From positions 1-64,000 of the forward strand of contig NZ_CAURXA010000003.1 of assembly GCF_963528755.1 (NCBI RefSeq): a stretch of DNA of 64,000 bases, read 5' to 3'. Origin of the DNA: Selenomonas sp963528755. GTDB taxonomy: Bacteria; Bacillota; Negativicutes; Selenomonadales; Selenomonadaceae. Under the pieces are notes generated by a model. It saw only the letters and a list, made by a program, of their open reading frames with translations, was not told where the DNA came from and did not search any database. The translations under genes were made by a program, and so were the position numbers. Below, piece by piece: positions 41,475 to 50,035 of the stretch. Numbering within the stretch: position 1 is the first letter of the stretch; every line of letters starts with the position of its first letter.

Positions 41475-43688
41475 ATGAAGAAGATGACTGACAGCCACGA
41501 GCACACGCACAGCCACGACCATAGCCATAGCCATATCCATATCCACAGCCATAGTCATGACCACGAACAAGCGCATGGCCACACGCACGACCATGAGCAC
41601 ACACATGATCATGACCACGCGCACCCTGCCTGGCAGCCGCACACGCACGACGCGGCGCATCCGCACACGCACGGCGGCGTCAACGACTACATGCAGGCGG
41701 TCTCCGCCTACCGCAAGACATTCGCCTCGAAGCAGGATGTGCTCGACAAGACGCCCGATCCCGCTGTGCGCGAGATGCTGCTGCACATGGAACAGATCGG
41801 CTGCGATACGGCGTTCGACCGCTTCGATCAGCAGAAGCCGCAGTGTTCCTTCGGCCTCGCCGGCGTCTGCTGCAAGAACTGCAACATGGGGCCGTGCAAG
41901 ATCACGGCGAAGAGCCCGCGCGGCGTCTGCGGCGCCGATGCTGATCTCATCGTCTCGCGCAACCTCCTTCGGAGCGCTGCGGGCGGCGTCGCCCAGCACG
42001 GCGCACACGCGCGCGAAGTGCTGCTGTCGCTGAAGTTCGCCGCCGAAGGCAAGCTCAAACTGCCGCTCCTCGGAGCAAACCGCATCCGCGAGGTCTGCCG
42101 TGCCTTCGGCATCAATACGCGCGGTCAGAGCACGCGCCGCCTCGCGAGCCGCCTCGCCGACGTGCTGCTCGCTGACCTCTCGCGCGCCCTGCCCGAAGAA
42201 TATCGCTCCATCGCTGCGCTCGCTCCCGCCGAACGAAAAGAGGTCTGGCAGAAGCTCGACATCCTGCCGATCAGCGCCTACAACGAGGTCTTCGACGCCT
42301 TCCACCGCACGGGCTGCGGCACGGACGGCGATTGGCAGAGCGTCATGAAGCAATTCCTGCGCTGCGGCCTCGCCTTCTGCTACACGGGCGTCGTCGCCGC
42401 CAACATCGCGACCGACGCGCTCTTCGGCGTCGGTCATCGCGCGACCTCGAAGGTCAACGTCGGCGCACTCAAGAAAGGCTGGGTCAACATCGCCGTGCAC
42501 GGCCACCTGCCGACGCTCGTCAGCGAGATCGTGCGCATCGGCCGTACGCAGGAATTCATCGACCTCGCGAAGAAGCACGGCGCAGAGGGCATCCAGTTCT
42601 ACGGCATCTGCTGTTCGTGCCTCGCCGCCATGTACCGCTACGAAGGCGTCATCCCGCTCTCGAACGCCGTCGGCGCAGAGCTCGTGCTCGGCACGGGTGC
42701 GCTCGATCTCTGGGTCGCCGACGTACAGGATGTCTTCCCTTCTATCATGGACGTGGCGCGCTGCTTCAAGACGACCGTCGTCACGACGAGCGATGCGGCT
42801 CGTCTCCCTGGCGCGGAGCACTACGCCTACGACCACCATCACTCGAACGTCGCCGACACGGAGAAGATCGCACGCAAGATCGTCACGCGCGCCATCGAGA
42901 GCTTCGCCGCGCGGCGCGATGTGCCCGTCTTCATCCCAGCCTACGAGGTCACGGCGGAAATCGGCTTCAGCGCCGAATCCGTCAGCGAGCGCTACAAGGG
43001 ATTCGGCGCGATTGCAGAAGCGCTGAAGAGCGGCAAGATCCGCGGCATCGTCAACATGGTCGGCTGCAACAACCCGCGCGTCGTCTACGAGCGCGCCATC
43101 ATCGACATCGCTGAGGAGCTGATAAAGAACGACGTCCTCATCTTCACCAATGGCTGCGCCTCGTTCCCGCTCTTGAAGCTTGGCTACTGCAGCCTCTCGG
43201 CGCTCGCCAAGACGGGCAGGAATCTGCGCGAATTCCTCGGCGACGACCAGCCGCCCGTATGGCACATGGGCGAGTGCGTCGACAACACGCGCGCCTCGAC
43301 GATCCTCGGCGGCACGGCAGCAGCGGCAGGCAAGGACATCAAGGACATGCCGTTCGCGTTTGCGAGTCCCGAGTGGGCGAACGAGAAGGGACTTGACGCC
43401 TCGCTCGCCTTCCGTCTCTTCGGCATCAACTCCTACCACTGCGTCGAACCGCCCGTACAGGGCTCGACGAACGTCGAGAACTTCCTCAAGAAGGACACGC
43501 AGGAAACGCTCGGCGCCGTCATGACGGTCATCACCGATCCCAAGGCGCTCGCGAAGAAAATGCTCGAAGACATCGACGAAGCGCGTCGGGCGCTCGGCTG
43601 GAAGGCGTGCGCACCGCTGCAGCTTTCCGCCCCGGAAGAGAGCGGCAAGACGGATTCCATCCCGGCAGCGAAGGCGGCAAACGCATGA
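41475..43688 (+). CDS. Divergent carbon monoxide dehydrogenase (CooS-like) with histidine-rich N-terminus
   Basis: A 737-residue Ni-CODH family protein. Residues 8-66 contain 26 histidines; the CODH fold follows. D- and B-cluster cysteines are intact (Cys124, 132, 133, 136, 141, 152 in PQCSFGLAGVCCKNCNMGPC and RGVCGADAD). For the C-cluster, VHGHLPTL (His342/344), GICC (Cys379/380), VGCNNP (Cys531), NGCASF (Cys561) and MGECVDN (Cys601) are kept. The cysteine normally in VDVQC is aspartate here (VADVQD, Asp419), and an extra Cys382 follows GICC. AQHGAH and PEWANEK keep likely proton-relay residues. Classical CO/CO2 chemistry is therefore uncertain. GGAG lies seven bases before the ATG. The stop overlaps the binding-protein start in ATGA; CooC and CooF are absent. 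Confidence 0.88.
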   Translation: MKKMTDSHEHTHSHDHSHSHIHIHSHSHDHEQAHGHTHDHEHTHDHDHAHPAWQPHTHDAAHPHTHGGVNDYMQAVSAYRKTFASKQDVLDKTPDPAVREMLLHMEQIGCDTAFDRFDQQKPQCSFGLAGVCCKNCNMGPCKITAKSPRGVCGADADLIVSRNLLRSAAGGVAQHGAHAREVLLSLKFAAEGKLKLPLLGANRIREVCRAFGINTRGQSTRRLASRLADVLLADLSRALPEEYRSIAALAPAERKEVWQKLDILPISAYNEVFDAFHRTGCGTDGDWQSVMKQFLRCGLAFCYTGVVAANIATDALFGVGHRATSKVNVGALKKGWVNIAVHGHLPTLVSEIVRIGRTQEFIDLAKKHGAEGIQFYGICCSCLAAMYRYEGVIPLSNAVGAELVLGTGALDLWVADVQDVFPSIMDVARCFKTTVVTTSDAARLPGAEHYAYDHHHSNVADTEKIARKIVTRAIESFAARRDVPVFIPAYEVTAEIGFSAESVSERYKGFGAIAEALKSGKIRGIVNMVGCNNPRVVYERAIIDIAEELIKNDVLIFTNGCASFPLLKLGYCSLSALAKTGRNLREFLGDDQPPVWHMGECVDNTRASTILGGTAAAAGKDIKDMPFAFASPEWANEKGLDASLAFRLFGINSYHCVEPPVQGSTNVENFLKKDTQETLGAVMTVITDPKALAKKMLEDIDEARRALGWKACAPLQLSAPEESGKTDSIPAAKAANA

Positions 43689-44644
43689 AACAAGCAGCAA
43701 GAAAGCGCATCCTCGTCCTCGCTTCGCTCCTTGTCATCGTCGGCGCACTCGCCGCCTTCGGCAGCTATCGAAGCGAAGCCGAGCCGCGAGACATGCGCAC
43801 CGTACGCCTCGCCTACCTGCCGACCACCCATGCCTTGCCGCTCTTTGCCGAAAAGGAAATGGAATCGCCCGACGGTCCTGTCCGGATCGAGCTGATCAAG
43901 TACGGTTCATGGCCCGAGCTTATGGACGCGCTCAACACAGGGCGCGTCGACGGCGCCTCGGTGCTCATCGAGCTTGCCGTCAAAGCGCGCGAACAGGGCA
44001 TCGATCTCAAGGCGGCGACTCTCGGGCATAAGGACGGCAACATCGTCGTCACCCTGCCCGAGATCGAACGCGTCGAAGACCTCAAGGGCAAAGTCTTCGC
44101 CATCCCGCACAAGCAATCGACGCACAAGCTGCTACTCGACGAGCTTCTTGCCGCCCACGGCATGACGGAACGCGATCTGAAAGTCGTCGAGATGACGCCG
44201 CCCGAAATGCCCGCCGCGCTCGCGCAGAAACAAATCGCCGGCTACTGCGTCGCCGAGCCTTTCGGCTCGCAAGCCATCGCTCTCGGCGCGGGCAAGCTCT
44301 TCGCGCGTGATAACGAACTCTGGAACGAAAGCCCGTGCTGCGCCCTCGTTTTCAACGGCGGCTTCGTGCGCGAAAATGAGGAGCTTGCACGCGCTACGGT
44401 CAAGGCATACATGGAGGCGAGCGAACATCTGGGCGAACATCCCGAAAGCCAGGCGGAGATCGCTGGCCATTTTCTCAAGACGAAGCCCGCCGTGCTGGAA
44501 AAATCCTTCGGCTGGATCTCCTACGACGATCTCGCCATCAGTGAAGAGGCCTACGATGCATTGACCGCACGCATGAAAGCGGCGGGGCTGCTGCAGAAAG
44601 CGCCGCCCTACGAAGCCTTCGTCGACCGAAGCCTTCTCCCCTGA
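43685..44644 (+). CDS. NitT/TauT-family ABC transporter substrate-binding protein
   Basis: A 319-residue protein with an N-terminal signal or anchor (RILVLASLLVIVGALAAFG) and an SsuA/NrtA/ThiY-like binding fold (VRLAYLPTTHALPLFAEKE, ALNTGRVDGASVLIELAVKA, CVAEPFGSQAIALGAGKLF). There is no lipobox cysteine at the cleavage region, so it is either periplasmic or membrane-tethered. ATGA overlap with the CODH-like gene shows translational coupling. The family carries sulfonates, nitrate, bicarbonate, thiamine precursors and similar ligands; the ligand here is unknown. Confidence 0.9.
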   Translation: MKQAARKRILVLASLLVIVGALAAFGSYRSEAEPRDMRTVRLAYLPTTHALPLFAEKEMESPDGPVRIELIKYGSWPELMDALNTGRVDGASVLIELAVKAREQGIDLKAATLGHKDGNIVVTLPEIERVEDLKGKVFAIPHKQSTHKLLLDELLAAHGMTERDLKVVEMTPPEMPAALAQKQIAGYCVAEPFGSQAIALGAGKLFARDNELWNESPCCALVFNGGFVRENEELARATVKAYMEASEHLGEHPESQAEIAGHFLKTKPAVLEKSFGWISYDDLAISEEAYDALTARMKAAGLLQKAPPYEAFVDRSLLP

Positions 44645-44658
44645 AAGGTTTGTGATTT

Positions 44659-45420
44659 ATGAAAAACGTCCGGCATCTTATCGGCGCGGCCGCCGTTACT
44701 CTCCTCTTTTGGCAGGCGATCTGTGCGTTTGGCGGCTGGCACGAGGCGCTTTTCCCCTCACCGCTCGCCGCCTTCCTGGGATTCGGCGAGCTCATCAAGG
44801 ATGGTGTGCTCTTCGAGGACGTCGCGGCGAGCCTCGTGCGCTTCGCCGTCGGCTACCTCGCCTCCGTCCTCCTCGCGCTCGCTGCAGGTCTCATTCTCGG
44901 CTGGTACTCCAAGTTATGGGCGTACCTCAACCCCATCGCGCAGGTGCTTCGCCCCGTCTCACCCGTCGCCTGGCTGCCCTTCATCGTGCTCTTCTTCGGC
45001 ATCGGCGAAGCGCCTGCCATCGTCATCATCTTCCTCGCAGCGTTCTTCCCCGTGCTGCTCGCGACTGTCGCCGCCGTGCAGAAGCTCGACCCCGTCTATC
45101 TGAAGGTCGCGCAAAACTTCGGCATCAAAGAGCCTGCCGTCTTCACAAAGATCATCCTGCCCGCCATCTTCCCGCAGATTGCCACGGGGCTTCACCTCGC
45201 CCTCGGCACGGCCTGGGTCTTCCTCGTCGCCGGCGAGATGGTCGGCGCCCAGTCGGGGCTGGGCTTCCTCATCATCGATGCGCGAAACAACCTCAGAGCC
45301 GACCTTCTGATGGCAGCAATCCTCACAATCGGGCTTCTCGGACTTCTCTTGGACAGCGCCATGAGCCTTGCCGAGAGGCAGCTTTACCGCGTCTGGGGCA
45401 TACGAGGAGGGAAGTCATGA
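44659..45420 (+). CDS. NitT/TauT-family ABC transporter permease
   Basis: A 253-residue permease with six membrane segments. The conserved cytoplasmic EAA loop is VAQNFGIKEPAVFTKIILPA, and SPVAWLPFIVLFFGIGEAPA is typical of SsuC/TauC proteins. The ATG lies 14 bases after the binding-protein stop, with AAAGGTTTGTGATTT upstream. Its stop overlaps the ATPase start in ATGA. Confidence 0.92.
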   Translation: MKNVRHLIGAAAVTLLFWQAICAFGGWHEALFPSPLAAFLGFGELIKDGVLFEDVAASLVRFAVGYLASVLLALAAGLILGWYSKLWAYLNPIAQVLRPVSPVAWLPFIVLFFGIGEAPAIVIIFLAAFFPVLLATVAAVQKLDPVYLKVAQNFGIKEPAVFTKIILPAIFPQIATGLHLALGTAWVFLVAGEMVGAQSGLGFLIIDARNNLRADLLMAAILTIGLLGLLLDSAMSLAERQLYRVWGIRGGKS

Positions 45421-46190
45421 GCTACATCGAAATACGAGACGTCTGCCGCCACTACGAGCAGAAGGGCACACGCTTCACGGCGCTCTCCCACGTCGACCTA
45501 GCCATCGAACGCGGCGAATTCATCTGCCTCCTCGGCCCCTCGGGCTGCGGCAAGAGCACGCTCCTCGCGGCGCTCGCGGGCTTTGACCGCGTATCGAGCG
45601 GCAGCGTGCGCATCGCGGGCGAGGAGGTCACCTCGCCCAGCATCAAGAACGTCACGATCTTCCAGAACTACGGCCTCCTGCCGTGGCGCACGGTAGAAAA
45701 GAACGTCGAACTGGGGCTTGAAAGCCTCGGCACAGCGCCCGAAGAGCGCACAAAGATCGCGCGCCGCTACCTCGCCCTCGTCGGCTTGGAGCGCTTCGCC
45801 TCGCACCATCCCGCGGAACTCTCGGGCGGCATGCAGCAGCGCGTCGCCATCGCGCGCGCCCTCGCCGTCGATCCCGACATCATCTTCATGGATGAACCGT
45901 TTGCCGCCCTCGACGCCATCACGCGCATGAGCCTGCAGGACGAGATTTCCGCCATCTGCCGCAAGCAGGGCAAGACCATCATCTTCGTCACGCACGACAT
46001 CGACGAAGCCGTCGTGCTCGCCGACCGCGTCGTCGTCATGACGCCGAACCCCGGCAAGGTCAAGAGCATCATCGAAGTCGACCTCCACGGCAAACGTGAC
46101 CGCACAAGTCCCGACTTTCTCCACATCCGTGACCGCATCTTCCGGGAATTCTCCCTGAAGCCCGCCGACAAGACGGAATACTACATATAA
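45417..46190 (+). CDS. NitT/TauT-family ABC transporter ATP-binding protein
   Basis: A 257-residue ATPase of the SsuB/TauB type. Walker A is GPSGCGKSTLLAAL, the signature is LSGGMQQRVAIARAL, Walker B is IIFMDEPFAALD and the H-loop is FVTHDIDEAVVLADRV. The overlapping frame opening at 44652 is not the gene; the ATG at 45417 follows GGAGGGAAGTC. It closes the four-gene operon and is followed by a terminator. Confidence 0.93.
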   Translation: MSYIEIRDVCRHYEQKGTRFTALSHVDLAIERGEFICLLGPSGCGKSTLLAALAGFDRVSSGSVRIAGEEVTSPSIKNVTIFQNYGLLPWRTVEKNVELGLESLGTAPEERTKIARRYLALVGLERFASHHPAELSGGMQQRVAIARALAVDPDIIFMDEPFAALDAITRMSLQDEISAICRKQGKTIIFVTHDIDEAVVLADRVVVMTPNPGKVKSIIEVDLHGKRDRTSPDFLHIRDRIFREFSLKPADKTEYYI

Positions 46191-46234
46191 AAGGGAAGAG
46201 ACATCCTCTGCGCGCAGAGGACGCCTCTTCCCTT
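46189..46234. terminator. Terminator of the CODH-like/ABC operon
   Basis: AAAGGGAAGAG pairs with CTCTTCCCTTT, with an inner TCCTCTGCGCGCAGAGGA palindrome. It also serves the convergent flavodoxin gene. Confidence 0.85.
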
Positions 46235-46242
46235 TCCCATCC

Positions 46243-46884
46243 CTATTCGCTTTTCGCAGCCTCTTTCCATTTGAGGTTGTCGAGCCATTCCTTGACCAGC
46301 GGCTTCACGAGCCTCGGCGTATCGTGGACAAACTTCCCTTCAAGGCCGAGACCGTCGAGAACCTTCGCACCCTTCGCATGAAGCGGAATGTTCTTCTCAT
46401 TTCCCGTCAGAGAATCCGTCAGGGACGTCGAAAACGGAATGATCGTCTTACCCTCGAAATCATTCGTTTCGAGGAACGTATAGACCGCCATCGGCATATC
46501 GCTGCACCAGTTCGGGTAGCCGAGGAAGATGATGTCGTAGTCGGCGAGATTCACCTTCTCCGCAAGCTCCGGCCGCGCGTTCTCCTTCTGCTCACGGCGT
46601 GCGACCTCAAGCACCTCCTTGAGCTTCTCCGGATACGCCTCCTTCGTCTTGATCTCAAAAAGATCGCCGCCTGTTTCGTCGGCGATGATCTCCGCCAGTG
46701 CCGCCGTATTTCCCTTCTCGGTGCGGCCGACGGCATAATTCTCACCCGCGCGAGAGAAATACGCGACAAGCACCTTAGGGCCGCCAAAACCGAAACCGGC
46801 AAAGGAACCTTGCAGACTGTACGCCGCAGCAGCCAGGACAGTCAGCAAGACAGCGCCGATCAGCATTGCTTTTCTCAAATTCAT
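46243..46884 (-). CDS. Membrane-anchored or exported flavodoxin-like protein
   Basis: A 213-residue protein with an N-terminal hydrophobic segment (AMLIGAVLLTVLAAAAYSL, residues 6-24) followed by a flavodoxin domain. The FMN phosphate loop region is VAYFSRAGENYAVGRTEKGN, and IIFLGYPNWCSDMPMAVYTF is the second flavin loop. It is probably a redox carrier on the outer face of the membrane; the partner is unknown. The frame opens at 47145, but AGGAGG precedes the ATG at 46884. A perfect TATAAT lies at 46917-46912. Confidence 0.85.
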   Translation of the reverse strand: MNLRKAMLIGAVLLTVLAAAAYSLQGSFAGFGFGGPKVLVAYFSRAGENYAVGRTEKGNTAALAEIIADETGGDLFEIKTKEAYPEKLKEVLEVARREQKENARPELAEKVNLADYDIIFLGYPNWCSDMPMAVYTFLETNDFEGKTIIPFSTSLTDSLTGNEKNIPLHAKGAKVLDGLGLEGKFVHDTPRLVKPLVKEWLDNLKWKEAAKSE

Positions 46885-46933
46885 GATGGCCTCCTCTCTC
46901 TTTCCTCCTCCATTATAAACGATATAAGGGCAC

Positions 46934-46964
46934 AAGAAAAGAGGCGACATGCCTATGCCGCCTC
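46934..46964 (-). terminator. Terminator after the FliB-like gene
   Basis: GAGGCGGCAT pairs with ATGTCGCCTC around AGGC on the minus strand, followed by TTTTCTTG, downstream of the stop at 47018. Confidence 0.75.
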
Positions 46965-47017
46965 CATTTTGAGGAATATTCTCCCCATCTTGCTTTTCAT
47001 CACACCTGCAGTGTGCG

Positions 47018-48259
47018 TCAGCACTCGCCGCAGGCGAGCATCTGCCGCATCCAAGGGAGAAGTTCCTGCTCACCCGCTTGAATATAGGCATTCCATGCCT
47101 CTGTATAGCGTGGGAAGTGCATTGTGCTGTGCTCTGCACATTCAATGAGACTCAAAACCTCTTCCTCTCCAACGTCTCCCTCGTAGCGCTTCACCCAGGC
47201 GATGAGGAAAAACTCCAAGAGTTTCCAACGCGCAACGAGAAGCCGCCAGTCGACGAGAAGCGATCCCTCGTATTTACACGGAAAAGCCATGAGGAAAATT
47301 TCATTGACAAGGTAGTTCTCTAAAACATGGTCATGTTCAGGCAAGAATTTCTCACGATAAAGCGCCCGATATTCTGCATAAAGCGCCTCCAATCGTGTGA
47401 GGCTATTCTCTCCTTGCAGTTCGTAGACCTCTGCCACTTGATTGAAAGAGGCTTCCTCTATACCTGCGCGACGCCCCCAAAAGAGCGCATCCCAGTCTCG
47501 CCTCTTGACTTCATCCATCCAGCCGAAGAGCCAGCGCATATACGCCGCACTGTCAAATGGCACATACGTTAAAAGCTCTGCGGCAGAGGGCGTCAGATAA
47601 AACTCGGCGATGCCCGACAGCTCCCGCTCCTCCGTCCCCGCGCCGAGAGCCTCGTCCACACGGTCAATGAAGAAACCCAAGAGAGCCAAGCGATCATCCA
47701 GCGCATAGCGGCGCTGCTGCAGGAGAGCAAGCGCCGTCTCCTGCACGATGCGAAAAGCGCCCGCGTCCATCTTCGGCTGCACCGCCCAGCAAGCATCGCG
47801 TAAAAGCGGCGCCTGCACGCGCTCCAGGCGCATAGGATTCTTGCCGAGCAAAAGAAGTTTCCTCGCGATTGGGCAGGTAAGCGTCAAAGAGCCTGACGCC
47901 ATATTGCCAAGCAAATACGCCACTCGCGGATAAAGCGCACAGGTCGACGACAGGTATTCCTCCCCCAGATTTTTTTGCAGGAAACAAAGCCCATCGTCCT
48001 CAATCAGTGCGCAGGCTTTTCCCTCTTCAGCGCGCAGTTTCATGACATATTTACCATTTTCGCTTCGTTTGACAGCAGAGAGAACACGCCGCCGAATTTT
48101 AGTGTTCGGGATTTTCTGATAGAGCGAATAATGCTCTTCATCTACAGGAACACTCCAGCCATGACAGCACTTCGAGCCGCAAATGCTGCCGTCGCACCGA
48201 AACTCTGTCACACAGGCAGGACGCAGGGTATCGAAAACCATCTGCTCCTCAGATGGCAT
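47018..48259 (-). CDS. FliB-family flagellin lysine-N-methylase-like protein
   Basis: A 413-residue protein with the FliB cysteine cluster FRCDGSICGSKCCHGWSV near the N-terminus and further cysteines in LCFLQKNLG and STCALYP, suggesting an iron-sulfur or zinc site. FliB methylates lysines of flagellin in Salmonella; Selenomonas is flagellated, but no flagellar genes are in this window. The ATG at 48259 overlaps the end of serA by 11 bases; a second in-frame ATG at 48241 is also possible, so the start is not certain. Confidence 0.82.
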   Translation of the reverse strand: MPSEEQMVFDTLRPACVTEFRCDGSICGSKCCHGWSVPVDEEHYSLYQKIPNTKIRRRVLSAVKRSENGKYVMKLRAEEGKACALIEDDGLCFLQKNLGEEYLSSTCALYPRVAYLLGNMASGSLTLTCPIARKLLLLGKNPMRLERVQAPLLRDACWAVQPKMDAGAFRIVQETALALLQQRRYALDDRLALLGFFIDRVDEALGAGTEERELSGIAEFYLTPSAAELLTYVPFDSAAYMRWLFGWMDEVKRRDWDALFWGRRAGIEEASFNQVAEVYELQGENSLTRLEALYAEYRALYREKFLPEHDHVLENYLVNEIFLMAFPCKYEGSLLVDWRLLVARWKLLEFFLIAWVKRYEGDVGEEEVLSLIECAEHSTMHFPRYTEAWNAYIQAGEQELLPWMRQMLACGEC

Positions 48260-49832
48260 GGAAGTTCACGAGGCGTGCGCCGAAGATGCCGTCGACGGCG
48301 GTGATCTTCTGCAAGAGATCTTCGGGGATGTCGTGATCGACGGTCAGCACCATGACGTTCGTTCCTTCCTTATCTGTACGGCCGACCTGCATGCTCGAAA
48401 TGTTGACGCCGCGCTCGCCCATCATCGTGCCGACCGTACCGATGACGCCGGGGCGGTTGATGTGCGGGCAGATGAGGATGCGATCGTGCGGATCGACGTC
48501 GACGCGGTAGCCGTTGATCGAGACGATGCGGCCTTCCGTGCCGAAGAGCGTGCCTTTGACAACCGTCTCTCCCTTCGCCGTCTTGACGCAGACGGTGATG
48601 AGGTTCTGGAAGTCCTGCGACTCCTTGTGCTTTACCTCGCGCACCTTGATGCTGCGCTCCTTGGCGAGGCTCGGTGCGTTGACGTAGTTGACGTTGAACT
48701 CCAGGACGGGATTCAGCATGCCCTTGATGACGCCCGTCGTGAGCATCTGCGTGTTGACCTCCGTGATGTCGCCGCTGTACTCGACGGCAAGCTCCGTGAT
48801 TGCGCCGTCAGCCAGCGAGCATACCGTACAGCCAAGGCGCTCGGCGAGGTCGAGATAAGGAGCGATGACGTGCATGACGTCCGCCGAGACGGGCGCCATG
48901 TTGACCGCCGTCAAGACAGGCTCGCCCGAAAGAGCCGCGCGGATTCCCTCCGCCACGTCGAGGGCGACGCCGATCTGCGCCTCGACCGTCGATGCGCCAA
49001 GATGCGGCGTGAGGATGATGCCCGGCACGCCGACGAGCGGGTTGCCTTCTTCCAAAGGCTCACTCGTGAAGACGTCGATCGCCGCGCCCGCGACATGCCC
49101 CGCCTTCACGGCGTCAGCGAGATCCTGCTCGTTGATGATGCCGCCGCGCGCACAGTTGACGAGGCGCACACCCTTCTTCATGCGTGCGATCGCTTTCTTG
49201 TCGAGCATGTCCTTCGTATCGGGATTGAGCGGCATGTGCACCGTGATGAAATCCGACTTCTCGATCACTTCATCGAGTGTACCGACGACGACGCCCATCG
49301 CCTTGGCGCGCTCCTCGTTGATGTACGGATCGTAGCCGATGACGTTCATATCGAAGGAGAGAGCGCGCTTGGCGACGCCCGAGCCGATGCGCCCCATGCC
49401 GATGACGCCGAGCGTCTTGCCGCGCAGCTCGACGCCGACATACTTCTTGCGATTCCACTCGCCCTTCTGCATCGTCTCGTTGGCGATGGGGATGTTGCGG
49501 CTCATCGCGAGCATCATCGCCATCGTATGCTCCGTCGCCGCGATCGTATTGCCGCCCGGCGAATTGATGACGATGATGCCGCGCGCCGTCGCCGCCGCCA
49601 CGTCAATGTTGTCGACGCCGACGCCCGCGCGGCCGATGATCTTGAGCTTCGCCGCCTTGTCGATGACGTCCTTCGTCACTTTCGATGCCGAGCGCACGAT
49701 AACGGCCTCGAAATCGCCGATGATGTCCAGAAGCTCCTCATGCGAAAGCTTCGGCTTCTCGACAACCTCGAACTTCGGGGAAAGGATGTCAATCGCCTTC
49801 TGAGATACGCCGTCTGCTACGAGAATTTTCAT
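48249..49832 (-). CDS. serA: D-3-phosphoglycerate dehydrogenase
   Basis: A 527-residue long-form SerA, the first step of serine synthesis. The NAD-binding site is LGVIGMGRIGSGVAKRA; catalytic residues are in NCARGGIINEQDL (arginine region), the glutamate in SEPLEEGNPL and histidine in LTPHLGAST. The intervening domain follows and an ACT domain lies at the C-terminus (RPGVIGTVGTMMGERGVNIS), so serine feedback is possible. Two ATGs lie six bases apart; spacing from GAGGAG favours 49832 (MKILVADGVSQKA). serC lies divergently next to it. Confidence 0.95.
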   Translation of the reverse strand: MKILVADGVSQKAIDILSPKFEVVEKPKLSHEELLDIIGDFEAVIVRSASKVTKDVIDKAAKLKIIGRAGVGVDNIDVAAATARGIIVINSPGGNTIAATEHTMAMMLAMSRNIPIANETMQKGEWNRKKYVGVELRGKTLGVIGMGRIGSGVAKRALSFDMNVIGYDPYINEERAKAMGVVVGTLDEVIEKSDFITVHMPLNPDTKDMLDKKAIARMKKGVRLVNCARGGIINEQDLADAVKAGHVAGAAIDVFTSEPLEEGNPLVGVPGIILTPHLGASTVEAQIGVALDVAEGIRAALSGEPVLTAVNMAPVSADVMHVIAPYLDLAERLGCTVCSLADGAITELAVEYSGDITEVNTQMLTTGVIKGMLNPVLEFNVNYVNAPSLAKERSIKVREVKHKESQDFQNLITVCVKTAKGETVVKGTLFGTEGRIVSINGYRVDVDPHDRILICPHINRPGVIGTVGTMMGERGVNISSMQVGRTDKEGTNVMVLTVDHDIPEDLLQKITAVDGIFGARLVNFHAI

Positions 49833-49952
49833 ATCCATCGCTCCTCTACGACTAGATGTTCACTCCACGGGTAATATCATATCATTTTTTCAGCAACTTA
49901 TCCAGTGGACAATCGTACGGCAAGCATACTTACCGAGAAAACAAAGATTCAC

Positions 49953-49982
49953 TTGACGAAAACACGAAAAAGGGGGTAGAAT
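49953..49982 (+). promoter_or_regulatory. Predicted promoter of serC
   Basis: TTGACG (49953-49958), 18-base spacer, TAGAAT (49977-49982), 54 bases before the GTG start. Confidence 0.65.
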
Positions 49983-50035
49983 TGAGTGTATATTTGTATA
50001 GGAGTCACTTTTTCACTCTGTCAGGAGGTCTTTCT

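Noticed and set aside
41496..41672. CAT/CAC-rich repeats read as a tandem DNA repeat or CRISPR-like array
   Set aside because: No constant repeat and spacer lengths; the periodicity comes from alternating histidine codons in the CODH-like protein.
41430..43700. Minus-strand open frame of 756 codons opposite the CODH-like gene
   Set aside because: Shadow frame; the plus strand has complete CODH motifs, a ribosome binding site and a promoter.
44652..46190. 512-codon plus-strand frame covering permease and ATPase
   Set aside because: Only its 3' part, from the ATG at 45417, is a gene; the 5' part is out of frame with the permease and has no homology.
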